DNA of 64,000 nt, from NCBI GenBank assembly GCA_047967505.1, contig CM106540.1, one strand, 5' to 3'. The stretch is from Dipteris shenzhenensis (taxonomy: Eukaryota > Polypodiophyta > Polypodiopsida > Gleicheniales). The notes beneath the pieces were generated by a model that worked only from the letters and a program-made list of their open reading frames with translations, searched no databases and was not told the DNA's origin. The position numbers and the translations under genes are program-made. The first letter of the stretch is position 1; the number at the start of each line of letters is the position of its first letter. Positions 24,199-36,073 of the stretch are shown in pieces.

Positions 24199-24753
24199 TC
24201 ATCTTCCCACCAGATTGGCTTGAAATCCTCTCCATTTTTCTAGCTTAGCACTAAATTTGTTTAGCATCCAGTCCCACCATTCCTTCATGGAAACTTCGAA
24301 GCCCATGGGTATGCTGAGCAATCTGAAAACTGTACCTTTCAGAATCAATTGACAGCCTATGCAATCTAGTTCATCTTGAGGCCTCCCACTGAGGGAGCAA
24401 TATCCTGTTTTGTTGTGGTTGATGAGTGAGCTTGAAGCTAAACAATAGGTTTCAAGGCATTCCATTACCTCTCTCACATCACAAGTGGTGTTTCTAGGCA
24501 TGAGATTAGTGTCATCTGTGAATTGATGCATAACTAGCTGCTTTCCAAAAGGCAGTTCAATTCCTCTGACCATGCCATCAGAAGTTTTATCGATGAGCAA
24601 CCAGCCCAAAGTATCAACTACTATGGCATAGAGGAGAGGGGCAATGGGGCATCCTTGTCTAATGGATCTTCTCAACAAGAAAGGTGAGGACATCTCACCA
24701 TTAATGCACATTTGAGAGCAAAAGTTTGACCGAGGAGATGAAATTTGGAGCAA
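24199..24753 (-). pseudogene. LINE reverse transcriptase fragment
   Basis: The open segment includes the LINE RT signatures RRSIRQGCPIAPLLYAI and the catalytic-site block QFTDDTNLM (the usual F/YADD written as FTDD). The group with LINHNKTGYCSLSG follows. These match motifs of L1-clade LINEs. Flanking LINE sequence is in other frames, so it is a decayed copy. Confidence 0.85.
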
Positions 24754-25088
24754 GACCCATGTCTTTCATGGATTGCGTTAGGAATTCCCAGTCAAGCCTA
24801 TCATATGCTTTATCAAAATCTACTTTGATAAATCAAATATCTTGACTTCCTAGCATGTTCATAGCCTTCCCATATATTTACAATAGCCCCGAGGAGGTGC
24901 CTCCCTTTTATAAAACCCTTCTGTTCCCACAAAATTTTGTGTTGTCCATCTTGTGTTGAATCCTTAGGACTAAAGTTTTGGCAAAGATTTTGTAGCTGTA
25001 GTTAAGCATAGTTAGAGATCTCCAATTTTTAATCAAGTCCTTTCTTCCTTCTTTGGGAATCAGCTTGATTATTCCACTGTTCGAGTGT

Positions 25089-25487
25089 TTAGAAAGACAC
25101 GAAGTAGAAACACTTTCCTACCACACCTCCACGAGCTTGGGGCCTACCCAATCCCAAAAGACTGTAAAACTCAACCGGTAGGCTATACTCTCCTAGGGTT
25201 TTACCATCCTTCATGAAAAGCACCACTTCCTTGAGTTCCCTCAATGTAAGAGGGGCCTCCAAACTCTGATGATCTAGACCTGTGACTACTCCTTGTCTTG
25301 CAGCCTGGCATCTATTCCTTGTTTGTACCACTTCTTCATCTAACTGCATAGTATTTGGCAATAGGTTCTTAAAATGCTCATAGTTAAAGTCATTGTTTTC
25401 AATGTTAGACTGTGTGCAACTGCTGGCACTAACTTCAAGAAGAGGAATTTCCTCAGTAGCTCTTTTCTTGCAAATGATCTTGAACAT
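25089..25487 (-). pseudogene. LINE endonuclease-RT linker fragment
   Basis: An open stretch with LTLRELKEVVLFMKDGKTLGEYSLPVEFY, corresponding to the pre-RT motif that in plant LINEs reads roughly KAPGPDG..EF. It lies in the expected place between endonuclease and RT on the same strand. Confidence 0.65.
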
Positions 25488-26049
25488 TTCCTTGGTGGGT
25501 CTATCAAGTTTTCCTGCCCACCATCTTCTAGTGTATAGTCTAGCTGAAGAATATTTTATGAGTCCTAGTCTGGCAAGTTCACTCTTGGCAAGGCAAAGGT
25601 CAATCTGACCTTGAGTGTCCCCGCTGCGTGCATGAGTTTCAAGAACATCGCGTCTCTTTTGGATAGCATCTAGCCTATTATATGGCGGATTGTATCTCTG
25701 TGCTTTCTAGCCTGCTTTAGTATTTCATGTGTTTTAAGTATGTTCCATAACCAAAAGTCTACAGCTAATTCATCAATGAGTCTAGGGGCATGTTTTGCAC
25801 ACTGGAAAAGAATGGGGTCAGCCTTAAACCAGGATGAGGCTCTACTTCGTGATCCAAAGTTGCACTGAACCAAAAGCAGTTTGTGATCTGAAATTGAAAG
25901 GGTGGAATAGACAGTAATTTTGGAGTTAGAGGTGGTTTGTAGGAGATTTTGAGAGAGGTAGGCTCTATCAAGCCGCCTTGCTTCTCTCCTTAACTCCCCT
26001 ATCTGCCTGTTGGACCATGTTAGGTCCTTTGCACAATTCTGTCAACCAA

Positions 26050-26244
26050 CTAAAGAGAATCTTTAATGTTTCTCCATGATTGGAGCTCAGATCCTCTTAT
26101 TGTGGTGCCTTTACTAAGCCATCTATCTGTGCTTCTTTCCACCACGTTAAAATCTCCTATCAAAACAACCTCGTCACATAGATCTGATAAGGACTGCCAA
26201 GTAGTGCTTCTTTCATGACAACTTGTGGGGGAATAAACTAACAC
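26050..26244 (-). pseudogene. LINE AP-endonuclease fragment
   Basis: Contains CDEVVLIGDFNVV, the GDFN motif of the apurinic/apyrimidinic-type endonuclease of LINEs. The upstream part of the domain is absent because the 189-bp repeat array starts at 26270. Confidence 0.75.
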
Positions 26245-26269
26245 TAGCGAGAACTTGATTCCTTTGAGA

Positions 26270-26920
26270 AGGCATCCTAATAGCCATGCAAAGTTTCATC
26301 CCCAATAGATAAGTCCACATGCATATTTGGTTAGTACGTGCACCATTTTTCATACGTAGTCACTAGTAGGGAGTGCATGCAAAAATGTACGCATTGTACC
26401 TTCCATGTGGCACATACCAAATCAGTTGGAGACCAAATCTTGCATGGATGTAGGTCTATGGTAGCCTAAGAGACGTGCAAAGTTTCATCCCCAACAAATA
26501 AGTCCACATGCGTATTTGGTTTGTACGTGTGCCATTTTTCATACGTAGTCACTAGTAGGGATTGTAAAAATGTACACATTATACCTTCCACGTGGCACAT
26601 ACCAAATCAGTTGGAGACCAAATCTTGCATGGATGTAGGTCTAGGGTAGCCTAAGAGCCATGCAAAGTTTCATCCCCAACAGATAAGTCCACATACGTAT
26701 TTGGTTAGTACGTGCGCCATTTTCCATACGTAGTCACTAGTAGGGAGTGCTTGCAAAAATGTACGCATTATACCTTCCACATGGCACATACCAAATCATT
26801 TGGAGACCAAATCTTGCATGGATGTAGGTCTAGGGTAGCCTAAGAGCTGTGCAGAGTTTCATCCCCAACAAATAAGTCCACATGCATATTTGGTTAGTAC
26901 GTGCACAAATTTTCTTGGTC
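26270..26920. repeat. Tandem array, ~189-bp unit, 3.5 copies
   Basis: Unit starts with the phrase aagtttcatccc occur at 26291, 26480, 26665 and 26854, spaced 189, 185 and 189 bp. Copies are highly similar and contain tttggttagtacgtgc, catacgtagtcactagtaggg and ccaaatcttgcatggatgtagg. A few phrases echo the 9.1-12.3-kb satellite. Confidence 0.95.
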
Positions 26921-28067
26921 ACATTTTCAAAATGTCCTAAAGCACAAAACACAAGTACAACATAACTACTAATGAAAAAAATTTTGTTTTACAGAAACAA
27001 CAAATCTCATTGAGAAGACAACGGACATCATGTATAAAATAGAATCTAATACAATGATGTGTATGAACGTGTATAAAATCATCATAGTGAAATACAAAAT
27101 ATGAGTCCATGAAAATTACAATGCATCCCATGCCCATCCACTGTATCCTCATTCAGCACACTCTTTGCCATAGAGCATCACAACAAGTAATAATCCACAC
27201 CCTCCTCATTGCCCTCCAAAGCAATGACCACGAAGATATCACCAATACACAACATATTTGTCAGCTGGTCATAATCTCTAGAGGAACTAAATCCTGCATC
27301 CTAATCATCATGTACCTCCTCCCAAGGCTAGAAGGGAGAAAGCACTCGCCATGCCCATGGATCGGCCCATGGTATCATGGAGCACCCTCCCTAATCATCA
27401 TCAATGCATGCAAATCAAAAACATGCAAATCGTCGAGAAAAGATCGTGAGGTGAGACTCACCTATGCTCCTGATGGAATGGAAATCAAGAGTGCCAGACA
27501 CTAAATGATAATCAAAAGGCCTAGACTGAACAAGACTCCCAATGTCCATGCACCAAAAATACCGGCTCACCACCCTATCATCACGCAACTGAAATGAGGA
27601 GATAGCACTAGTGGATAAGTGTTGTGGCTGCACCATCGCACCACATCATGTGCATCCTTGAAGTGATCGGCACTGTGACACAATTGGTATCGACACAAAG
27701 CACGCTTCACGCAAGCACCTGCACCATCGTGCTCTCCCTTACCATGCCTTGTCTCAAAGTAGCTCCATGTGATCGGAACGCCTGTCTCACGGTGCCATCT
27801 ACAGAACGAATAAAACTGTCTAGCAGATTTGAACTGACCATCACAGCTGTCTAACCAGATCCAGTGCCGTTGCCATGTGACACCATGATCCCTCAAGAAA
27901 CTATCATGCAAAGTGAAGCAATGCTGTAGAAAATGGGCATCATGCGATCGATCAACACTAATGTAGAAGTGATACTCTCACACAATGACATGTGAGTCCA
28001 TGGTGCTATCAATGCCATCCACATGAGCCTGTGCATGACGATATCTAATGTGCACAAATATAGCAAC

Positions 28068-28157
28068 CTGCAATATGGCATTGAAAAAAAAAAAGACTAT
28101 TGAAATAATTCAATATAATGAGGCCATAAAAAAACCAATAACTCAATCACACGTCAC
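28068..28157 (-). other. Intron in the 26.9-29.8 kb pseudogene
   Basis: On the minus strand, GAACAG|GTGACG starts and CATATTGCAG|GTTGC ends a 90-bp AT-rich interval with a poly-T tract before the acceptor. Removing it joins SEDYFSEQ to VAIFVHIRYRH in frame, matching the expected continuity. Confidence 0.75.
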
Positions 28158-29454
28158 CTGTTCGGAGAAATAATCCTCCGATTGGATCTCATGTTGTGGT
28201 GCAAAGGTATAATTCTCCACAAAGTCCACCACTGAGATAACCACCCCTATAGGAAATGTCCTCGAACATGCACGAAATTGACAATGCTCCCACTTTGCAG
28301 TGTGCTAGTGGCGTATGTAGCAATACAGCTTCCCTCAAAAACTGTCAATGAATACAATGCGTGGAGTCTCCTTCCCCAAAAGCTGTAGCCTCCTCGACTG
28401 TGCACCACCATCTAATGTTAAGGTACTGTACTCATACTGCTGCCAACGAACCATCTGCACATCACAAGTATCTAGTGCAACTCGTGGCACTCTAGCAAAG
28501 TCACCACACAAAGTACACCTGCCTTCCACACAATCAAGGGAGTGGAATAAAGCATCGCCATCTCATGTACACAATATGGAATGAATGAACTCACGAGGGC
28601 TAGTAGGAACCACTCCCATATGACCATCAAGGGAATATGTCATACATCAATCCAAAATCCACATGGTAGCGACAATAGCATGTGTCACGCTCCTGAGAGC
28701 ATCGCACAAACCATGGCCTGCATCGCTCAAATGACCTCTGCCCAATCCTGAACTCCAGGTGCGCCTCTACAAACTGAGTGTACAACTCAGTCTGGGTACA
28801 CTCCAAAAAATATGCACCATGCTCAATGTACACACCGCGTGACACCCTCTTCCACAATGCCTTCTTGAACACCGGGGATGCTCTGCAATGCTTCTCCCAA
28901 AACTGTTGTATGAAGGACCTAGTGGAATCATCCAACAATCGATCGCTGCAAGGTGCACGACCACTCGAAGTCCAAAGAGCATCAGTCTCACTATCCTCTA
29001 GACTCTGCCTCCTAATCATGCCTGCTCGCAATGTGTGCAGTGCAATCTGAAGAAGACATGAAGCGGTACGCACATGGCCTATCATATGAGGTCTACTAAT
29101 GGTAGCCACAATAGCATGACATGCTTCCAAGGCATCACTGGAGTTCCTATGCTTAATAGAAGCATAGGAACGTCAAACACTACTAAGGACCTTGCTACAT
29201 ACAATGCTATCTCTACATGCACCAAGACCAACAAGCCTCCTACACTCTACCAAGTCTGGGTGATCACAATCAGGGATGTGAGAAGAGTAGACTGCAAAGC
29301 TGGTGTAAGGTCACTAAGAAAAGAATGCACAATCTTGCTAGTACGATGACGAATAGTGGACTTCGGCAAGTCACGTCATGAAGCAACACTATTGCTGCAA
29401 GGTGGGACAAGGGGATCAGTGGGAGATGGTAGGGTGGAGGGGGGAAGGGAGGTG

Positions 29455-29660
29455 CCATGGGGAAGGGGGGGAGGGGGGAGGGTGGAGGGGGAAGAGGTAG
29501 AGGTGGAGGGCAAAATGTAGGTGGCTAGGGGAAGGGCAGAGGCTGGAGGTAGGGGAGCAGATGAGGATGTGGAGGGGGGGACAATGGAGGTGGGGGTGGG
29601 GGTGGGGGTGGGGGCAGGGGTGGGGGTGGAGGTGGAGGTGGGATGTAGAGGTGGAGGTGG
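29455..29660. repeat. G-rich low-complexity tract
   Basis: Runs of gggtggggg, ggaggtggagg and similar encode the Pro/Ser/Thr-rich part of the pseudogene on the minus strand. Gly-rich ORFs on the plus strand are by-products. Confidence 0.75.
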
Positions 29661-29879
29661 ATCGGTGGTGGCAGCGCGAGCTCTAGCTCTAGAGGCTCTC
29701 TTGTGCTCGCGAGCCTTCCGCTTGCGCTCCTCATCAATGAGATTTGGGGGGAGGTTCCTACATCTTTCACGTCTACTAACTCTACGGCATTGAGAACCCA
29801 TCCTCAATGAAAGTAGGATGGAAGGTGTGACAAAGTGATGGGGAGGCAAGAATGGCTAAGAATGGGTGAAATGAACCAA

Positions 29880-30180
29880 AACGTGGTGTCTTATAGAGAG
29901 CCTGAACTCATCCACTAGATTGCTCTTGATTATTATTGGTGGAGAAGGTGCTAAGATTGAAAATAATTGGCTACTAATATTCCGTTTGATTTTGTTTTGA
30001 AACTAGTTTTTGTGGTCTACTCAAATAAGTTGATTTTAATCATATTATATATACATGGAATCCAATGTTAATTTTGAATATTTGCATCATTTGATTTTAT
30101 TTCAGTTTAATATTCACATAACATATGTGCCTATCTTGATTAATATTTTCGTTCATGCAATTTGAGAATAACCTATGTGA
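29880..30180. other. AT-rich spacer
   Basis: No gene, inverted repeat or tandem structure recognised. Confidence 0.5.
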
Positions 30181-30395
30181 TAAACCATGATAATTTGATT
30201 ATTTTGCCACTTTCAAATATCTCCAAATACCTCAATCGTGGTCATAAACCATGACAATTTGATTATTTTGCCACTTTTGGATACCTTCAAATACCTCGAT
30301 TGTGGTCATAAACCATGACAATTTGATTATTTTGCCACTTCCAAATACCTCCAAATACCTCGATCATGGTCATAAACCTCAATTGTGGTATTCTA
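30181..30395. repeat. 64-bp tandem repeat, ~3.3 copies
   Basis: The phrase taaaccatgacaatttgattattttgccac recurs at 30181, 30245 and 30309, with a partial fourth copy at about 30373. The period is an exact 64 bp. Confidence 0.9.
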
Positions 30396-30439
30396 TGCCT
30401 CACACACTCAAATCACATGCATGTATAACTTACCATGCA

Positions 30440-30830
30440 TGTTGATGATGTGGCTCACCATCATCATGATGTGTATACATGTGGCTGATGTGGCAATATG
30501 GTGTGGAATATATGAGGCTCTTCCATGACTGGAAATGTGATGTGGCATGATGAGTTGGCATTCATGAGGTGGTAGATTGACATGGCAAATTGAGGTGGAG
30601 GGATTGGTGATGTGGCAATGTTGACGAGGTATGCCAAGGTGGCAAGGTGTGATGACACGGCTCCAAGAGTTCCTATGATGTGGAACGATGAGGTGGCACA
30701 TGTGGCTGATGTGGTAGCACGTGTGGCAATCTAAGGTGACATGGCAATGAGTGATGTCACATCTCCTTGATGACATGGCACCATGCGGTCTAACAATGTG
30801 GCATGGTGGCAAGGCAAAAATAGATGACTC
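30440..30830. repeat. Cluster of TGATGTGGCA-like words
   Basis: Irregularly spaced variants of gatgtggca, gaggtggca and gacatggca occur more than a dozen times. The complementary orientation of the same word dominates 46960-47220. Not a strict tandem repeat. Minus-strand ORFs here are low complexity. Confidence 0.7.
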
Positions 30831-31714
30831 AGCCTTCCACATGGGCAGCATGCACACTCCAAAGGCTTGCCACTAGGGTCGGTGATGCTCCTAGCCTACC
30901 TCACCAAGCCTACCTTGTCTTGGTATTAGGCTTGGGTGGCCCTTTTTCCCCCACAAAAGGGAGATTTCAATTGTGGAGGCCATATTGTACCTTTCCCTTA
31001 CTCAAATTTAACCAAAATTTTTTCCTCGTATTCATCATGCAGAGGACTCAAATATTGACACTTTTGAAATGTTTGGTCATGTTTAAGAATTACTAGATTT
31101 ATTTTTAATATTCTTTGTTGATCCTCTAAGGAGTAAAAGTAAAATTTAAACTTCAATCTCCCTAAATTTAGCCATTGGATTTGGGATTTGATGATTGAAC
31201 CACACACCCTTATGTGCCTACTAACCTTCCACTGAATTGGATTTGCTTAGTTATTCAAAATACTAAAAAAATGTGGTGTGCTACTAAAATGCATGTATTT
31301 TATGACTTTATTTATTATAAATAATTATTTATAATTAGATAGTTCATTCAAATAATTACTAATAAATCAAGTTAAGCTCTACATAATGTAAAGAGACCAC
31401 CTACAAAGTTTCAATAACATTTAATCTAGAATGAGTGATAAATTCAGAATTTAATATGACACTCTGTTCGTGACAAAGGTGTGACCGATGCCGTGTGACA
31501 CAAAGAAATTTTTTGTGCGTGCATCAAATTTTCGATCAGAATATACCATTGTGTGCACAATAGCATGTCTCATGTTGTGTCTAAAGACTTCAAAGACTAT
31601 ATCCATAAGGAAGTAGGTGAGATTTGCATTTTTGTGTGCCAAAAAGCTTGTTTTTCCACCTCCTAAGGATTGGGGAGTGAACAAAAAGTGGACACCCTTA
31701 GCTTGCTACTTCCC
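30831..31714. other. No feature recognised
   Basis: Mixed sequence without recognisable coding or repeat structure. Short ORFs on both strands show no family features. Confidence 0.5.
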
Positions 31715-31768
31715 TTTAATGTTTGATCGACCATGCAAACCCATCTGATGGGCACGATACTTTACACG
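31715..31768 (+). repeat. Direct repeat flanking a MITE, copy 1
   Basis: tttaatgtttgatcgaccatgcaaacccatctgatgggcacgatac resembles 32151-32205 (tttaatgagtgatcgaccatgcgaacc...). The short inverted-repeat element 31785-32031 lies between the two copies. Confidence 0.6.
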
Positions 31769-31784
31769 TGTCTCAGAATAGGTG

Positions 31785-32031
31785 CTCGGGGGGGTCACTC
31801 ATCATATGTAACCCTATCACGTGAGTTCAACAGAAGGATTTTTTTAATTTCTAAAATTTACAGAAATAAATATACATAAGGGACTATTTAAAATAGTTTT
31901 GGAAAAAATTTACAGATTTGTATAGAAAAGGGGTACATTTTATTCATGAAATTTTTTATAGATAAGGGACTTTAAATATAGGCCTTGAACGCACGTGATA
32001 TAGAGGGTTTATACATAGTGACCCCCCCGAG
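31785..32031. mobile_element. MITE 1, 247 bp, 8-bp target duplication
   Basis: Terminal inverted repeats begin CTCGGGGGGGTCACT and extend imperfectly for about 45 bp (31785-31829 with 31986-32031, including cctatcacgtgagttcaa). It is flanked by the perfect 8-bp duplication aataggtg at 31777-31784 and 32032-32039. The interior is AT-rich and non-coding. An 8-bp duplication is typical of hAT-derived elements; the family assignment is inference. Confidence 0.85.
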
Positions 32032-32039
32032 AATAGGTG

Positions 32040-34920
32040 GTATTGACATGTGTGCAAAGGGGGATGTCTATCGGATACGTGCAGGTTTGAGTAACACACC
32101 TGCAAGCATGTTTTTTGACGATTATGCATGACAGTAGGTGAAAAACATGGTTTAATGAGTGATCGACCATGCGAACCACATCTAATGGACATATACTTTT
32201 GCATCGAGCACCCTAGGCTTTCATGTTTAGATCGTTGCTATAATTTAGAAGGGGATAGTACATGATTGCTCAGTTTATTAGTATGTGGCTCGATGAGGTG
32301 CATGGTTTGCTTTCAAAGCAAGCACACAGGAAGTACGACGATCTGGTATGTACTTGATTTAAGCCTTTATAGCATGATGTGGAGAGAATATGCTCTCATA
32401 TGTCTCAGCTAATGTGATATTGGAAGGAATGGGCCTTCTTCGAAGGCATAAGGGAAGTATGGGTGCTTCTTCAAATCTTGAACACAGATTGCTAGAAGGT
32501 GATGTACAACGTGTACTGAAGTAAGAAGAGTATCTTCTTGAGAGCTCAATGAGACTTCTTGATCCATGTTATCTAAATATATTCTTGTGATTTCATTCTC
32601 GAGATGGTTCTTTTGTTGTGGACCTTGCCAAAGAAAAGATGGGTTGAGATAGACCCTCAAAGCATGGTGCCTAGAAAACTCCAAGTTGTTCACTCAGACA
32701 ACTAGAAGATCGTGGCATTTGAAAATCATTCAAGCTCAAAGGTGGAGCATGATTGAAGGTGGTGGGGCCAATGAGTGCTACCATGGATGGACCTATGTAC
32801 CAGAATGGTTTGCTTATGCAAGATTGGAGCTAGAGGAGTAGGACCACTGGTTGAAAAGCTAGGAGCTAGAATGGACACCCGCCAGAGGGTTTCATCATGG
32901 GAGCTGCTGGGGAAACTACATCAATGTATTGGCATTAGGCCGAGATGTGTAGGTGAGAGGGAGTGTTGGAAAGGTCACCTCCCCATCTATAATCCCCCAG
33001 ATGAGGAGAGTATGGGGGAGAGAGACCTAGGGCAGGATATGCCCGGAGAATTTGGAGGGAGGTGGAAGCCACATGGGTAGCACATTGAAAATGCTTTACA
33101 TGACTACAAGGAGCTCTCACCGAGCTAATGGACATGGCGCATACGGCGCAAACATGGCAGGGGAAGCATGAACTTGATATGTGCTGACTTTACTGCTATC
33201 TACTGCAACCAATGCATGGAATGAACCCTAAATCTAAAGGCTCGAACTACTATATGGAGGCTTTCAAGTGGCGAGGTTGTTTGCATGGGTTAATGGTAGA
33301 AAGGCCCTCAAATGGTCTTCTAGTAAGGGTGGATAATCTACTAGGAGCTACAAGCTAAAAGGCTAGATTGTACGTGCTACCTGCCTAGAATGCATGTTGC
33401 AAATACTGGCTAGGACTGCCATTTATAAGGCCCTATTGGGCCAAATTTTTTGTCAATCCATCTGACTTGATTTGGTTGGCTAATGTGACCGACTTGGTCA
33501 TCCAACCAATTGTGAGTCTGGTCGGTTGGCTGCTGGCTTTTCTATTCTCCTTTTTTGCCCCAATTGGCCCTAGCCTTGCTGCACATGAACTGGCCCTAGA
33601 GGACCCTAAACATCTGCTTTGACTTGGCCATGGAGAGCTTCAAGATTGCATTTGGATACCTCAACTTGCCTATTGTGCCTTGCTCTTAAAACTTGGAGTC
33701 TAGCTAAGTGTCATTATAGCCTAGGCTTTGAACCTAGTACATGTGACAAATATAGAAACAATCATTGTATTCCATAAAAACACATATTGTTGATTAAATA
33801 CATTAACCTCAAAATAGGTTTCCAATACATGACTATAAACCCCTTTTCCCTCTTTCATTCATTCTTGAGCATGATAGCATTGATGGTGATCCTCAAATTG
33901 AGCATATCTGGCATTATACCTTCTCTTCTTGACTCCTGAAAGAGCTCATGCTTTGTATCTTTAGTGATACCACATTCCATGAGATCAAACTTCATTCAAA
34001 TATAAGCAAGCACAAAACCAAATATAATGCAATGAGGTTCTATGACCACCATATTGTAATTAATATTGAGGTATCTTAGAGCTCGTGTGTCAATAGAGCC
34101 ATGTATATGAGATGAAACAAGTCATCAATCATTTCATCAATGAATATTGCAAGACAAATTGCCGTTTACTCCATTATATCTATCAATAGTTACACCAAAG
34201 GATAGAGGGGATAGAAGGATACATAAACCTTTATCATAGGATCTTAGTAAGAGCCTAGCTTAATGCTCATGTTGTACTATACAATAGTCTACAAAATGAC
34301 ATAGCATGGAGTCTGATTATTCAGAATAGAAGGTAAAACTATAGGTTAAGAATCAATCACATTTTTTTTGGAGTTGCTAACAAGGTTGTTGATAATGTCA
34401 TCACAAATGTTGAAATGGGAATTAGTGGAAGCAAAGGACATGAGGTTGAAGGCAAGGACAAATGTGAAAATGAGCTTAGAAGCCATGGGTACTGCATCCA
34501 GTGAGTTATTTCAAAACCCCTTACCATCTAACCTAATCCACATGCACTGGTCTTTTATTTCACCTTACTCTCCCAATCACAAACACCTCTTAATACAAAC
34601 AATGCCAGAGCATGGTTGCTCTCGATCCACCTTTTGATTATGCAACATTTATACCATTTGAGTATGTCAAATCTTTTGAGTCATAAAGTAGACCTACGTC
34701 ACTTCTGTTAGTGTTTGTAGCAAAATGCTCACCACAATGCCACAATCATCCTCAACACAACAACGCTAGTTACAATGCTTACCACAATTCCATAGACTGC
34801 CAAACAATTATGGAATTGTTCTTCACTAAAAAGTAAGCCTCAATGAAGAAAGGCTTTATAGAGGTGCCCCTCTAACATGTGACAATGCACAATAGACTAG
34901 CTGGCTCTTCCTATGCAAAG
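32040..34920. other. Long stretch without recognised genes
   Basis: No ORF with family features, no LTR pair and no strong tandem repeat seen. The region around 32700-33130 is somewhat less AT-rich and has ORFs up to about 100 codons, but nothing in them is recognisable. A partner of the 31715 direct repeat lies at 32151-32205. Confidence 0.5.
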
Positions 34921-35060
34921 ACTGCTTTTTCTCGGAATCCAAATAAAGGGCGGTCAATGCATGGTTGCCCTTTTTTTTTCAAAATCCAAAAAAAGGATGG
35001 CCAATCCATGGCCATCCTTTTTTTGTTCTCCATCTCAAAAAGGATGGCCAAAATGTTAAA
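34921..35060. repeat. Small A/T hairpin module (copy 2)
   Basis: Contains the perfect 15-bp-stem hairpin aaaaaaaggatggcc (34988-35002) / ggccatccttttttt (35010-35024). It is preceded by aaagggcggtcaatgcatggttgccc and followed by another ggatggcc. Style and words resemble 8973-9115. Confidence 0.6.
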
Positions 35061-35879
35061 ACTGATAGATATGCCATCCGATTTTAATTTAAAATTTAAG
35101 AAAATTTTACAATTCTCATTTTTTAAAAAATGCAAGAAATACTATATCATAATTTTAAAAAATTATATAACATTGAAGGATACAGTCATGTTAAATGATT
35201 TTTTTAAAGAAGTGTAATGTCATAATTTGAAATAATTATATAAGTTTAAAGAATACAATCATGTTAAATGTATTTCCATAGAGTTATCATGCATGATACT
35301 AAAGAAAATGTACCACAATACTTTGAGTGTGAAATCATGAAAGAGAATGACATATATACATTATACAAGTACTAAATTTCTGTACATAAAGTGTATTTAA
35401 ACACTAGAAAGTATATTGATTTTACAAGGAGTTTCATAGGCCATGGAAGTGACATGAATTTAGAATTCTATGTTCGGGTGCACTCATCATTACTCAAAGT
35501 GGTTCTTTTTTTGGATCAACTATTTCTTCTATATGATAATATCCCTCCCCCATTGGCTTAGAACGCCATCTGCATTGAGGATATTTACTAGTTAAGGTAC
35601 TTCTAGCAAGTAGCTTCAATTTTATGTTGATCACATCCACTTTGTCGCCCACCAACTTAAGTCCCTACATGATTCATAGTACACCTATCATATTAGGTCC
35701 CTTGCACACATGAATTTACCACATTAGTAAACTTTTAACATATGTACTATTCTTTTTAAACATGATAAAAGATAACTTTGTTGATAAGACAATATAAATT
35801 TATCAAAGATGAAGGCATAAATTACCTCTATTGAAAATGGTAGTCTAGTTTATAGTTTTTATTGCAATCCAATATATTT

Positions 35880-35884
35880 ATGTA

Positions 35885-35924
<40 letters not shown>

Positions 35925-35925
35925 C
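35880..35925. repeat. (TA)n microsatellite
   Basis: Near-perfect TA dinucleotide run within gtatatatgtatata...catacat. The Tyr/Ile-rich ORF across it is not real. Confidence 0.95.
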
Positions 35926-36073
35926 ATTTATATACAATAAAGGTTACGAGTATTAGGTTCTTCATGACAAGTCGCAAGTGTAATGTTCAAGTTGCCAACA
36001 TGATTTGTTCGATCCAGAATGCCACACCAAATATTCTACTTTGCAAACCTAATAGAGAAGTGTCTCAACTCAC

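Larger units (their letters stand above)
23516..26268 (-). mobile_element. LINE, 5' part (split by copia D)
   Basis: Minus-strand L1-like LINE. It reads from an endonuclease fragment (26244-26050) through a linker (25487-25089) to reverse transcriptase (24753-24199), and continues across element D into 17180-18013. Multiple stops and frameshifts. The 5' limit coincides with the start of the 189-bp tandem array, so ORF1 and the first part of the endonuclease are missing. Confidence 0.8.
26945..29849 (-). pseudogene. Decayed gene of transposase-like type with an intron
   Basis: Minus-strand gene remnant not assigned to a named family. Pieces in order: a basic, then Pro/Ser/Thr-rich N-terminus (29849-29376); a segment with FVRCSQERDTCYCRYH (to 28627); a Cys-containing segment MEGRCTLCGDF (28529-28335); a block VVDFVENYTFAPQHEIQSE (about 28250-28160); a 90-bp intron; then VHIRYRHAQ and YHFYISVDRSHDAHFLQH; WIWLDSCDGQFKSAR with SYFETRHGKGEHDGAGA (27911-27700); and a C-terminal part in other frames down to about 26950. 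The Asp/Glu-bearing blocks suggest a DDE-like nuclease of a transposon-derived family, from memory of similar plant and animal hypothetical proteins. In-frame stops and frameshifts make it non-functional. Confidence 0.6.

Noticed and set aside
29521-29793. Gly/Val-rich plus-strand ORF
   Set aside because: Antisense of the Pro/Ser/Thr-rich N-terminus of the minus-strand pseudogene; simple-sequence composition.
32775-33080. 101-codon plus-strand ORF as a gene
   Set aside because: No recognisable motif and no supporting context; overlapping minus-strand ORF of similar quality.
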